DNA of 64,000 nucleotides from AP-15 sp963700195 (GCA_963700195.1 CAVOWQ010000012.1:84560-148559), one strand, 5' to 3'. Counted from the first letter of the stretch, positions 29,258-38,058 are shown. The notes: a model not told the origin generated them from the letters alone. A program made the numbers and translations.

Positions 29258-30733
29258 ATGGCCGAAAGCGATTTTTTTGTAGCCAGTCGAGCCGATGCAG
29301 CCAGAATACCGCGATTGGCAGACTCGGTATTCTCCCGAACAAACGCGGCGAACCGACGATTGGTGGTGGTTTCCAATCGAGTAACGACGACCGTCGCCGC
29401 AAGGCCTGATTCGGGAGGCCTGGCGGTCGCGATACGGTCCGCGCTGCAGCAGAGCGGAGGCATCTGGTTCGGCTGGAGTGGCGAGGTTCAGGACACGGTG
29501 CGGACCGAGCCCAGCTTGGTTGCCGACGGGCCTCTGACCTTTGCGACGCTCGATCTCTCACGGAAGGATTATGACGAATACTACATAGGCTATGCCAATC
29601 GCGTGCTCTGGCCCTTGTTCCATTTTCGCAGCTCGCTTGTTCAGTTCTCGCGGCGCGATCTCTCCGGCTATTTGCGCGTCAACCGGATGTTTGCGCGCGC
29701 CTTGGCTCCGATGCTGTTGCCGGAGGATCTCGTCTGGGTTCACGACTATCATCTGATCCCACTTGCGGAGGAGCTGCGCAAGCTGGACCGGACCGAGCCC
29801 ATCGGCTTCTTCCTGCACACGCCCTTTCCTGCCGCCGAGCTGCTCCGTGTGCTGCCGAACCACCAGTCGTTGATGCGATCACTGTGCGCTTACGACTTGG
29901 TCGGCTTTCAAACCCAATCGGATTTGGACGGTTTTAGAGATTATCTGCTGCGCTGGGCCGGCGGAGAGGAACTTGAACAGGGCATCTTGCGCGCCTTCGG
30001 GCGCGTCGTGCGCACGCAGGTCTTCCCGATCGGCATCGACGTCGCGACGGTTTCGGCGCAGGCTGAAGCCGCCGACGGCAACCGCCACATGCGGCGCCTG
30101 CGCCAAAGCGTGGGGGACCGGGCGTTGATGATTGGCGTCGACAGGCTCGACTACTCGAAAGGTCTCGAAGCGCGATTTGAGGCCTATTCGCACTTCATCG
30201 AGACCTATCGCGAGACGCGTGGCCGAACGGTGCTCATGCAAATCGCGCCGCCGTCGCGCTCCGAGGTCCCGGAATATCGGGATATACGCAAGACCCTCGC
30301 AGCGGCGGCCGGCCAGATCAACAGCCGCTACGGCGAATTCGACTGGACGCCGCTGCGGTACATCAACAAAAGCTTCAGCCACCCGATCTTGACCGGGTTT
30401 TTCCGGGCGAGCCGGATTGGCCTGGTCACGCCGCTGCGCGACGGCATGAACCTGGTGGCCAAGGAATATGTTGCCTCCCAATCCGCCGAAGATCCCGGAG
30501 TTCTGATATTGTCGTGCTTTGCCGGGGCGGCACGCGAACTCGGGGAGGCGGTGATCGTCAACCCGTTCGATGTCGAAGAAATGGCGGAAGCCATCCTGCA
30601 GGGGCTCGACATGCCGCTCGGCGAGCGCAAGGAACGCTGGACCGCGATGATGAAGGTCCTCGAACGCAACGACATAACTGCGTGGCGCGAGAGGTTTGTG
30701 CGCGCCCTGACGGCGACCGCCCGGGGATGGTGA
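29258..30733 (+). CDS. otsA: Trehalose-6-phosphate synthase
   Basis: GT20 glycosyltransferase joining UDP-glucose to glucose-6-phosphate. The 491 aa product carries RRLVVVSNRVTTTVAARP, SGGLAVAIRSAL, WVHDYHLIPLAEELR, IGFFLHTPFPAAELLR, MIGVDRLDYSKGLEARFEAY and TPLRDGMNLVAKEYVASQ. The N-terminus is about 30 residues longer than usual before RRLVVVSNR, so a later start is possible. It ends on TGATG with glk, so translation is coupled. Confidence 0.94.
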   Translation: MAESDFFVASRADAARIPRLADSVFSRTNAANRRLVVVSNRVTTTVAARPDSGGLAVAIRSALQQSGGIWFGWSGEVQDTVRTEPSLVADGPLTFATLDLSRKDYDEYYIGYANRVLWPLFHFRSSLVQFSRRDLSGYLRVNRMFARALAPMLLPEDLVWVHDYHLIPLAEELRKLDRTEPIGFFLHTPFPAAELLRVLPNHQSLMRSLCAYDLVGFQTQSDLDGFRDYLLRWAGGEELEQGILRAFGRVVRTQVFPIGIDVATVSAQAEAADGNRHMRRLRQSVGDRALMIGVDRLDYSKGLEARFEAYSHFIETYRETRGRTVLMQIAPPSRSEVPEYRDIRKTLAAAAGQINSRYGEFDWTPLRYINKSFSHPILTGFFRASRIGLVTPLRDGMNLVAKEYVASQSAEDPGVLILSCFAGAARELGEAVIVNPFDVEEMAEAILQGLDMPLGERKERWTAMMKVLERNDITAWRERFVRALTATARGW

Positions 30734-31698
30734 TGTCCGCACCGGGCACGCCCGAGACTTGGCTTGTTGGCGATATCGGGGCCACCCACGCGCGCTTCGG
30801 CTTGGTCTCACCGGACGCAAAGCTGCTGCATTCGCGCACCCTCGCTGACGAAGACTATCCGGCCATCGAAGATGCGCTCGCCGCCTTTCTCGCGGAGCGC
30901 GGGCCGTTGCCGATGCCGCGGCAAGGAGCCATCGCGATCGCCTCGGCGATCACCGGCGACCGGGTCGCGATGACGAACCACCCCTGGAGCTTCTCGGTCC
31001 GCGAGTTGAAGGCCCGGTTAGCCCTCGAGCGGCTTGAGGTGATCAACGATTTCACCGCGCTCGCGCTGGCCCTTCCGCATCTCAAGCCCGAAGAGCGTCT
31101 CGCCGTGGGCGGCGGCGCTGCGGTTGCCGGAACGCCGCTTGGCGTGCTCGGCCCGGGATCAGGGCTCGGCGTCTCCGGACTGGTGCGGTCGGGCAAAGGC
31201 TGGATCCCGCTGACCGGGGAAGGCGGGCATGCGACGATGGCGGCCGCTACCGATCGCGAGGGCGCCGTCCTCGATCGGATGCGCCGACACTTCGACCACG
31301 TCTCGGCTGAGCGAGCCTTGTCCGGCCCCGGGCTCGTCAACCTCTACAACACTCTCGCCGTCATCGACGGCGTGCCCGCGAAAGGTTACACGGCGGCCCA
31401 GATCACTGATTTTGCAATTCGTGCCGAAGACCCGCTGTGTGTCGAGACGACAATGATGTTCTGCGCGATGCTCGGAACGATGGCGGGCAACCTGGCGCTG
31501 ACGCTCGGCGCGCGCGGCGGCGTTTATATCGGCGGCGGGATCGTCCCCAAGCTCGGCCAGACATTCCTCGATTCACCCTTTCGCGAGCGTTTCGAGGCGA
31601 AAGGCCGCTTGCGAGATTACCTTGAGCCGATCCCGACCTTTGTGGTGACCCATCCGCTGCCCGCATTTCTCGGCGGCGCTGCTCTGCTCGCCCAGTAA
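30733..31698 (+). CDS. glk: Glucokinase
   Basis: ATP-dependent glucose kinase of the bacterial Glk family. TWLVGDIGATHARFGLVSP is the phosphate 1 loop, LEVINDFTALALALPHL holds the catalytic Asp, GVLGPGSGLGVSGLV is the adenosine loop, and PLTGEGGHATMAA is the glucose-contact Glu/Gly block. GARGGVYIGGGIVPKL closes the fold. The ATG at 30733 overlaps the otsA stop; the in-frame ATG at 30727 is an alternative. Placement beside otsBA suggests it re-enters glucose into the same sugar-phosphate pool. Confidence 0.92.
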   Translation: MSAPGTPETWLVGDIGATHARFGLVSPDAKLLHSRTLADEDYPAIEDALAAFLAERGPLPMPRQGAIAIASAITGDRVAMTNHPWSFSVRELKARLALERLEVINDFTALALALPHLKPEERLAVGGGAAVAGTPLGVLGPGSGLGVSGLVRSGKGWIPLTGEGGHATMAAATDREGAVLDRMRRHFDHVSAERALSGPGLVNLYNTLAVIDGVPAKGYTAAQITDFAIRAEDPLCVETTMMFCAMLGTMAGNLALTLGARGGVYIGGGIVPKLGQTFLDSPFRERFEAKGRLRDYLEPIPTFVVTHPLPAFLGGAALLAQ

Positions 31699-31702
31699 CC
31701 GA

Positions 31703-32026
31703 TTACGAAGCGTGCTCGGAAAGGCGGAGCCCCACCACCCCGAGCACGATCAGACCCAAACACAGCAGCTTCCAGCCCCCGGCGGTCTCGCCGAACCAGG
31801 CGATGCCGATCGCCGCGACGACCGCGGTGCCGACACCGGACCACACGGCATAGGCGATCGACAGCTCGATCCCGCGCAGTGCCAGGGCCAACAGCGCAAA
31901 GCTCGCTACATAGCAGAGTACGACCGCGCCCGACGGGCCAATGCGGGTGAACCCGTCGGAGAGCTTCAACGAGGTCGTTCCGCAGATCTCGAGAACGATT
32001 GCCGCGGCGAGATAAGCGCGGCTCAT
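31703..32026 (-). CDS. Small multidrug resistance (SMR) family transporter
   Basis: 107 aa, four membrane segments, with the conserved Glu of the family in AAAIVLEICGTTSLKLSDGF (segment 1). YVASFALLALALRGIELSIAYAVWSGVG covers segments 2 and 3 with the family signature, and IAWFGETAGGWKLLCLGLIVLGVVGLRL is the last part. It starts in a four-base overlap with the CoA-transferase stop. Either a drug/proton antiporter or a metabolite exporter; context does not decide. Confidence 0.9.
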   Translation of the reverse strand: MSRAYLAAAIVLEICGTTSLKLSDGFTRIGPSGAVVLCYVASFALLALALRGIELSIAYAVWSGVGTAVVAAIGIAWFGETAGGWKLLCLGLIVLGVVGLRLSEHAS

Positions 32027-33144
32027 TGCGCAAACTCGGCGCGCACCGCCGCGGTGTGCTCGCCGAGAGCCGGCACTTGGCCAGGGGGGCGCTCCTCCTC
32101 GAACATCGCCGGGGCGGGTGGCAGCCGAACCGCGCCTTGCGGGGTCTCGACCGTGATCCGCCGGAGTTGCGGATGCCGCGAGAAATCCTCGACCGTGTTG
32201 AAATTTCCGAAAGCAATCTCGGCGGATTTCAGCCGCTCGGCGAGGGCATTGCGCGAATGGCGGGCGAACTCCGCGGCGACCCGCTCGTCGACCTCCGCCC
32301 GGTGCGCGACCCGCCGGTTGTTGTCGCTGAACCGCGGGTCGTCGGCGAGGGCGGCATCGCCGAGGATTTCGGCGCAGAAACGCCGCCATTCCCGCTCGTT
32401 CTGGATGGCGATCAGGATCTCCTTGCCGTCGCCGGTCGCAAACAGGCCGTAGGGCGCGACCGAGGGGTGGGCGAGCCCCATCCGCTCCGGCGCACGGCCG
32501 CCATAATCGAAATGGATCAGCGGCACCGCCATCCACTCCGCTGTCGCGTCGAACAACGATACGCGGATCAGCGCCCCATCGTCGGTCCGCTGCCGGGCAA
32601 TCAGCGCTTCGAGAATTGCGGCATAGGCGTTGAGCCCGGCCGCGATGTCGGTCACCGAAGCGCCGACCCGGCCGGGCGCCTGCGCCGGCCCGGTCAGCGA
32701 GGCGAGGCCGGTTTCCGCCTGGATCAGCATGTCGTAGGACTTCATGTCACGGTAGGGGCCGCTTTCGCCGTACCCCGAAATCGAGCAGATGACGAGCCCC
32801 GGATGATGCCGTCGCAGCTCTTCGAGGTCGAAGCCGGCGCGAGCCATGGCGCCCGGCATCAGGTTCTGCACGAGCACGTCGGCGCGAGCGACCAGCCGCG
32901 CCAGAAGACCGCGGTCGTCCCGGTTTTTGATGTCGAGAACGACGGATTGCTTGCCGCGGTTGAGCCACACGAAATAGCTGCTCTGGCCGTGGGCGGCACG
33001 GTCATAGCCGCGCGCAAAATCGCCTTCCGGCCGCTCGATCTTGATGACCCGGGCGCCGGCATCGGCAAGGCGGCAGGTGCATAGCGGTGCGGCGACCGCC
33101 TGCTCGACCGACACCACCAGCATTCCTTCGAGCGGCCGACCCAT
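32023..33144 (-). CDS. CaiB/BaiF (class III) CoA-transferase
   Basis: 373 aa. MLVVSVEQAVAAPLCTCRLADAGARVIKIE is the N-terminal CoA-binding fold, YFVWLNRGKQSVVLDIK follows, and GASVTDIAAGLNAYAAILEAL carries the catalytic Asp that forms the CoA anhydride. LFDATAEWMAVPLIH and GDGKEILIAIQNEREWRRFC are further family blocks. GGGAGGAGAAA precedes the ATG. Substrate acid unknown. Divergent from sdhAF4. Confidence 0.93.
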   Translation of the reverse strand: MGRPLEGMLVVSVEQAVAAPLCTCRLADAGARVIKIERPEGDFARGYDRAAHGQSSYFVWLNRGKQSVVLDIKNRDDRGLLARLVARADVLVQNLMPGAMARAGFDLEELRRHHPGLVICSISGYGESGPYRDMKSYDMLIQAETGLASLTGPAQAPGRVGASVTDIAAGLNAYAAILEALIARQRTDDGALIRVSLFDATAEWMAVPLIHFDYGGRAPERMGLAHPSVAPYGLFATGDGKEILIAIQNEREWRRFCAEILGDAALADDPRFSDNNRRVAHRAEVDERVAAEFARHSRNALAERLKSAEIAFGNFNTVEDFSRHPQLRRITVETPQGAVRLPPAPAMFEEERPPGQVPALGEHTAAVRAEFAQ

Positions 33145-33212
33145 TTTCTCCTCCCAAATCGCACGTACGAAACGCCCGTTGAGGCTACGACATTTCCTCC
33201 CATATTCGGTAC

Positions 33213-33365
33213 ATGAAGGAAAAACCTCACGACACTACTGAGCCGCGTCCTGCCACGCTCCGCGAAGCGCCTCGACCGCAGCCGCGCGAGATCGGCGGCC
33301 CGAAGGGGCCCGAGCCGACCCGCTACGGTGACTGGGAATACAACGGGCGGTGCACCGATTTTTGA
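33213..33365 (+). CDS. SdhAF4 / DUF1674 succinate dehydrogenase assembly factor
   Basis: A 50 aa protein, MKEKPHDTTEPRP to a stop at 33365. The C-terminus REIGGPKGPEPTRYGDWEYN followed by GRCTDF is the DUF1674 signature, in which GPEPTRYGDWE and GRCxDF are nearly invariant. In mitochondria and Alphaproteobacteria it helps to mature flavinylated succinate dehydrogenase. The first half is unstructured as usual. It is too short for most gene callers. Confidence 0.9.
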   Translation: MKEKPHDTTEPRPATLREAPRPQPREIGGPKGPEPTRYGDWEYNGRCTDF

Positions 33366-33561
33366 GACGCTGATTCGCTCTGCGCACTCCGCCCAGGGCC
33401 CGACGCCGCACCCGCCGCCGGGTACGCCGCCGGTGCCGCCGCCCGACCCTGACCGGCCGCCGCCGATCATCGAGCCGCCCGACCCCGTACCGGTCCCGCC
33501 GGTCGAACCCCCACCGCCGCCCGTACGCGACCCACCGGTGCGCAGTGGGGGTCTGGCATAA
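33328..33561 (+). CDS. Proline-rich small ORF
   Basis: A 77 codon frame that overlaps the end of sdhAF4 in another frame. The C-terminal two thirds consist of Pro with Asp, Glu and Val (PPGTPPVPPPDPDRPPPIIE and so on). Such short Pro-rich proteins occur in Proteobacteria, but GC-rich DNA also gives such frames by chance. The start is uncertain and no ribosome binding site is clear. Confidence 0.3.
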   Translation: MTGNTTGGAPIFETLIRSAHSAQGPTPHPPPGTPPVPPPDPDRPPPIIEPPDPVPVPPVEPPPPPVRDPPVRSGGLA

Positions 33562-33619
33562 CTTGGCACGTGCGCCCGAACGGCCGTAGAATTGTGGGCA
33601 CGCGCATGGGGATAATTTG

Positions 33620-34420
33620 ATGGATTCAGGATCTTCTCGGGCAGTCGAAGCCGGCAGGCGCGAACGTGCGCGGATTCGGTCGCAGGACCTTTCCGGACCG
33701 ACGGCCGGACTGGCGCCGGGTAACGTCCAGGCCAACCTCGTCATTCTGCCGCAGGAGCTGGCCCACGACTTCCTGCGGTTCGCTCAGGCGAACCCGAAAC
33801 CCTGTCCGGTTCTCGCAGTCTCCGAGCCGGGCGACCCGCGCCTGCCGAGTTTGGGCGAGGATCTCGACATACGCACCGATCTACCGCGTTATCGTGTCTG
33901 GCGCCGCGGCGAACTGATCGAAGAGCCGCCGGAGGTTTTGCATGTGTGGCGAGACGATCTGGTCAGCTTTGCGCTCGGCTGCTCTTTTTCATTCGAGCAT
34001 GCGCTCATCGAGGACGGGATCGAGCTGCGCCACATGACCTGCGGCTCGAATGTGCCGATGTACCGGACCAATATCCAATGCCAGCCGGCAGGACCGTTCG
34101 CCGGTCCGCTGGTGGTCTCGATGCGGCCCTTGAAGCCGAGCGACGCAATTCGCGCAGTTCAGATCACCTCGCGCTTTCCCTCGGTGCACGGGGCACCGGT
34201 CCACATTGGCTTGCCGGCAGCGATCGGCATCGCCGATCTGGCGAAGCCCGATTATGGCGACGCCGTGCCGATCGAAGGTGACGAGCTGCCGGTGTTTTGG
34301 GCCTGCGGCGTCACTCCGCAAGCGGTAATTGCCCAGGTCAGGCCGCAGTTCTGCATCACTCACGCGCCGGGCTCGATGCTGATCACCGATCTGGTCAATT
34401 CGAAGTTGGCCAGCTTGTAG
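33620..34420 (+). CDS. DUF1445 / D-glutamate cyclase-family protein
   Basis: 266 aa. The family blocks are NLVILPQELAHDFLRFAQAN, CPVLAVSEPGDPRLPSLGEDLDIRTDLP, YRVWRRGELIEE, FALGCSFSFEHALIEDGI, GSNVPMYRTNIQC and VFWACGVTPQAVIAQVRP near the end. DUF1445 is one of the two domains of animal D-glutamate cyclase, which converts D-Glu to 5-oxo-D-proline; many bacterial copies are annotated as putative hydro-lyase. The next gene, six bases on, encodes the other domain, and murL-murD2 follow. The ATG at 33620 is chosen; a TTG directly precedes it. Confidence 0.88.
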   Translation: MDSGSSRAVEAGRRERARIRSQDLSGPTAGLAPGNVQANLVILPQELAHDFLRFAQANPKPCPVLAVSEPGDPRLPSLGEDLDIRTDLPRYRVWRRGELIEEPPEVLHVWRDDLVSFALGCSFSFEHALIEDGIELRHMTCGSNVPMYRTNIQCQPAGPFAGPLVVSMRPLKPSDAIRAVQITSRFPSVHGAPVHIGLPAAIGIADLAKPDYGDAVPIEGDELPVFWACGVTPQAVIAQVRPQFCITHAPGSMLITDLVNSKLASL

Positions 34421-34426
34421 GCCCGA

Positions 34427-35341
34427 GTGGCGGCCCAGACTGCGGCAGGCCAGCCGCATTTGCGTATAGTGGTGGACGATATCGAGCGGCTGATCCAGGT
34501 CGATGTCGGGCGCCATGTCACGGCTCTATTCGAAGCTGCCAGCGGCGGCTTGTATGGCGCTGCCTCGGCCCTGTCAGCGGCGCCTTCCGCCAGGGTCGGA
34601 TTGATTACCGGTTTCTACGTTCCGCTGGGCTCGCCGCCTGCAGCGGAGACAGACGGGCCGGTGGGAGCGGCGTTGCTCGCCAAAGGACTTGCCGAGATTG
34701 GCATTTCCTGCCGCCTCGCGACCGATGAACCATGCCGCATCGCCTGCGCCGCCGCATTGGCTGGCGCAGGAGCGACAGGCGTGCCGGTCGATGCCGACGA
34801 TGTTGCCGCGATTATCGCGACGTGGCGTCATGCCGGGATCACTCACGCGATCTCGATCGAGCGCTGCGGCCGCAGCGCTGACGGTGCTCCGCGGAACATG
34901 CGAGGGCTCGACATCAGCTCGTATACGGCGCCGCTCGACGAGCTCTTCACCGCCGGGCCGTGGGAGACGATCGCGATCGGGGATGGCGGCAACGAAATCG
35001 GTATGGGCTCACTACCCCGTGAATTGATCGCGCAACATGTCGATCATGGAGAGACGATCGCCTGCGTCACCCCGGCGCGGCATCTGATCGTGGCCGGGGT
35101 CTCGAACTGGGGCGCCTATGGTCTTCTCGGTGCGCTCGCCGCGTTGCGTCCGGATTGGCGTGAGCGGCTGCTCGCCTGCCTGGACGAGAAGCTCGACCAA
35201 GCGGTTCTCGAAGCGACGGTCGATAACGGGCCGGCGGTCGACGGCGTCTCTCGGTTGCGCGCCATGACTGTCGACAATCTCGACATGACCACACACCACA
35301 GCAAATTGCGGGAGATCCGCTCGTTGGTCCAAGCCCAATAA
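34427..35341 (+). CDS. DUF4392 protein, partner domain of D-glutamate cyclase
   Basis: 304 aa from a GTG. Recognisable DUF4392 blocks are RVGLITGFYVPLGSPPAAETDGPVG, ALLAKGLAEIG, HAISIERCGRSADGAPRNMRG, AIGDGGNEIGMGSLP and GVSNWGAYGLLGALAAL. In animals this domain is fused behind DUF1445 in D-glutamate cyclase; here they are separate adjacent genes. The product is probably cytoplasmic. Its position directly before murL suggests a role in D-glutamate homeostasis, which is inference from family and context. Confidence 0.87.
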   Translation: MAAQTAAGQPHLRIVVDDIERLIQVDVGRHVTALFEAASGGLYGAASALSAAPSARVGLITGFYVPLGSPPAAETDGPVGAALLAKGLAEIGISCRLATDEPCRIACAAALAGAGATGVPVDADDVAAIIATWRHAGITHAISIERCGRSADGAPRNMRGLDISSYTAPLDELFTAGPWETIAIGDGGNEIGMGSLPRELIAQHVDHGETIACVTPARHLIVAGVSNWGAYGLLGALAALRPDWRERLLACLDEKLDQAVLEATVDNGPAVDGVSRLRAMTVDNLDMTTHHSKLREIRSLVQAQ

Positions 35342-35357
35342 AGCGAATAAGCAGGGC

Positions 35358-36689
35358 ATGGCGTATAACGAGTTCATCTTTGAAGACTACCGCTACGACC
35401 CAGCGCGATCGACCCTGTCGCTATCCTACAGCTACCTCGACGGCCCGCTCTTCGAAGAGCAGCTGATCTTTGATTTTGTTCCGCAGCAGCTTTCACCGGC
35501 GGCCAGAGAAGTGCTCGACCGGATTTTCCGTCTGATCCTGTTGTTGTCGGGGGTGAGCTACTACAAGGCATTCATACCGAAGGTACTGACATGCCGAGCT
35601 TTCGATATAGACGAGCCGACCGCAGAGTTTCTGCAGAAGTTCTATGAGAAAGGCTTGGCAGAATTTGCGTTCCGAAATGGCATTTCGCTGCTCGGCCATT
35701 TTCGCTTTCAGTCGAGTTCAACGCCGGCAACCGCAGCGATACCGGTCGATCTGCCGAGAAGGACGTGTGTGCCGGTCGGCGGGGGCAAGGATTCGATAGT
35801 CACGGTCGAATCCTTCAGGTACAGCGGCGAACCGCTTGTGCTCTTCTCGCTGGGTGACGCCGAACCGATCGCTGCCTGCATCGCCGCCGCAAAGCTGCCC
35901 TTCATCAGGGTCCGTCGCCGGCTGGATGCCAGCCTGCTGCAGCTCAACGAGGCCGGCGCGCTGAACGGCCATGTACCGATAACCGGCATTTTGAGCGCCA
36001 TCGCTCTGGCCGCTGCGGTAATGTCCGGGTGCAATGCCGTGGCGATGTCGAACGAGCACTCCGCCAGCGCCGCAAACCTCACCCGCGATGGCGTCGAGAT
36101 CAATCACCAATACAGCAAGTCGTTGGAGTTCGAACGAGATTTCGCCCGATATGTCGAGCGTTTCATTTCGCCGAGCATCAGCTACTTTTCTCTTTTGCGG
36201 CCACTATCGGAAATCGAGATCGCCCGGAGATTCTCGAAATATCCAGCCTATTTTGGCATCTTCCGAAGCTGCAATACCGCATTTCGGCAAATGCGCGAGG
36301 CGCGCGGGCGTCACTGGTGCTGCAACTGTCCGAAATGCCGGTTTGTCTTTCTGGCGCTGTCGCCCTTTGTCGCAAAACCGGATCTGATAGAAATATTCGG
36401 ACGCAACCTGCTGGACGACGAGAGCCAACGCGAGGGCTTTGCCGAATTGTGCGGTTTGCACGCCAACAAGCCCTTCGAGTGCGTCGGAGAGACCTCCGAA
36501 AGCGCCGGCGTTATGTCCCATCTCGCGCTTCATCTCGACTGGCGCGACGACAGGGTGGTACGCCGGTTGAACGGGGAATTTCCTTCCTTACTGCACAGAA
36601 ACCCGGCCGAATTTCGGGCGCTATTAGAGTTCAGGCACCCGCACCGGGTGCCGGCACCATATCTGGCCATTCTCAATGCGTGCGGCTGA
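35358..36689 (+). CDS. murL: MurL, UDP-MurNAc-L-Ala-L-Glu epimerase
   Basis: 443 aa. MurL uses ATP to epimerise the terminal L-Glu of UDP-MurNAc-L-Ala-L-Glu to D-Glu; it was described in Xanthomonas. Features seen: FEDYRYDPARSTLSLSYSY at the start, CVPVGGGKDSIVTVESF, a PP-loop-like ATP site near residue 137, AVAMSNEHSASAANL, and the Cys cluster HWCCNCPKCRFVFLAL near residue 315. The C-terminus LLEFRHPHRVPAPYLAIL is also conserved in type. It overlaps murD2 by 14 bases, and the pairing with a MurD-type ligase is the best support for the call. Confidence 0.9.
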   Translation: MAYNEFIFEDYRYDPARSTLSLSYSYLDGPLFEEQLIFDFVPQQLSPAAREVLDRIFRLILLLSGVSYYKAFIPKVLTCRAFDIDEPTAEFLQKFYEKGLAEFAFRNGISLLGHFRFQSSSTPATAAIPVDLPRRTCVPVGGGKDSIVTVESFRYSGEPLVLFSLGDAEPIAACIAAAKLPFIRVRRRLDASLLQLNEAGALNGHVPITGILSAIALAAAVMSGCNAVAMSNEHSASAANLTRDGVEINHQYSKSLEFERDFARYVERFISPSISYFSLLRPLSEIEIARRFSKYPAYFGIFRSCNTAFRQMREARGRHWCCNCPKCRFVFLALSPFVAKPDLIEIFGRNLLDDESQREGFAELCGLHANKPFECVGETSESAGVMSHLALHLDWRDDRVVRRLNGEFPSLLHRNPAEFRALLEFRHPHRVPAPYLAILNACG

Positions 36690-38058
36690 CATCGGGACGC
36701 AGCGCGTCGCGGTCTGGGGGCTAGGCCGCGAGGGTCGGGCGGCAATCGCTTTCCTGCGCCAACGCCATCCCAGCCTGCCTCTGCTGGTGCTGGACGATAC
36801 CGAAAATGGGCATCGGCCAGACGGGCTCGGCGCCGGCATCGAATACGCCTTTGGGGCGGACCGGATCGCGGGTGCCCTCGCCAACATCGATATCATCGTC
36901 AAATCACCCGGCGTCAGCCTTTACCGGCGCGAAATCCAAGCCGCCCGGGAGGTGGGTACGCACGTCACATCGCTGTTGAACCTGTGGTTTGCCGAACGAC
37001 CCGACCTTGCGACGATATGTGTGACCGGAACCAAGGGGAAGAGCACTACGGCGTCCCTGATTGCGCATATAATGGGAAAACTCGGCCGGCGGGTGGCGCT
37101 CGTCGGAAATATCGGCATCCCGATCACCGGGATCGACGGCGCGGCCACCGATATCGCGGTGATCGAGGTCTCCAGTTATCAAGCTGCAGATTTTGACGGG
37201 CTCTGCGATATCGCGGTGCTGACCTCGCTCTATCCCGAGCACATCGATTGGCATCTCTCGGTCGAGAATTACTATCGCGACAAGATCAACCTGCTGAACC
37301 ATAGCCGCCGCCGGATCGTTCACAGTGCCTCGGCCGAAATCGTCGAGCGGTTTGCCGCCGGCCGGCCGGCGCGACAAAATCTCTTCGACGATGAATGCCA
37401 GATTCATTGCCGCGGCGCCGCGGTGTTAGACGGCGCAACGGTAATCGGGCGGATCCGCAACCCCTATCTCGCGCGACCCCATAACCGGTCCAACCTGTGT
37501 GCCGCGTTGGCTGTGGCGAAGTCGCTCGATCTCGATCCGGGGGCTGCCCTCGAAGCGGCCAGCGGGTTCCGCGGCTTGCCGCACCGCCAGCAAGAGCTGG
37601 GTGAGATCGGAGGGGTACTGTTCGTCGACGACAGCATCTCGACGATACCGGAATCGACGCTCGCAGCCTTCGCGGTCTATGCCGGGCGCGACATAACGGT
37701 CATCCTCGGCGGGCACGATCGCGGTATCGACTACGGCAAACTCGTCGAAAAAGCGGTCACCGGCGCCGCCAGCGCCGTCATCTGCCTCGGCGACAGCGGG
37801 GAGCGGATTTATTCGCTGGCGCGGGCGGTCGCAGCCCGGCGGGACGACGTCACCTGCAAGATCCACTGTGCTCGGTCGATGGGAGACGCCGTCGCTTTCG
37901 CGCGGCAGGTGACGCCGTCGGGAGGCGTTGTCCTGTTGTCGCCGGCCGCGCCGAGCTATGGTCAGTATCGCGATTACATCGAGCGCGGGCGCGATTTTGC
38001 GGCCCAGGCGGGGCTGCACACGGCGGAGAAATCCAACAGCCATTCGCCTGCCGAATAG
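36676..38058 (+). CDS. murD2: MurD2, UDP-MurNAc-L-alanine--L-glutamate ligase
   Basis: 460 aa Mur ligase. N-terminal VAVWGLGREGRAAIAFL is a UMP-binding loop of MurD type, DIIVKSPGVSLY is a MurD marker, VTGTKGKSTTASLIAHI is the P-loop, ALVGNIGIPI and EVSSYQAADF match MurD, and LTSLYPEHIDWH holds the metal His. LPHRQQELGEIGGVLFVDDSISTIPES is the linker to domain 3, and LLSPAAPSYGQYRDYIERG closes it. It is divergent from canonical MurD and lies in a murL-murD2 operon, so L-Glu rather than D-Glu is the inferred substrate. No other MurD is in the window. Confidence 0.9.
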   Translation: MRAADIGTQRVAVWGLGREGRAAIAFLRQRHPSLPLLVLDDTENGHRPDGLGAGIEYAFGADRIAGALANIDIIVKSPGVSLYRREIQAAREVGTHVTSLLNLWFAERPDLATICVTGTKGKSTTASLIAHIMGKLGRRVALVGNIGIPITGIDGAATDIAVIEVSSYQAADFDGLCDIAVLTSLYPEHIDWHLSVENYYRDKINLLNHSRRRIVHSASAEIVERFAAGRPARQNLFDDECQIHCRGAAVLDGATVIGRIRNPYLARPHNRSNLCAALAVAKSLDLDPGAALEAASGFRGLPHRQQELGEIGGVLFVDDSISTIPESTLAAFAVYAGRDITVILGGHDRGIDYGKLVEKAVTGAASAVICLGDSGERIYSLARAVAARRDDVTCKIHCARSMGDAVAFARQVTPSGGVVLLSPAAPSYGQYRDYIERGRDFAAQAGLHTAEKSNSHSPAE

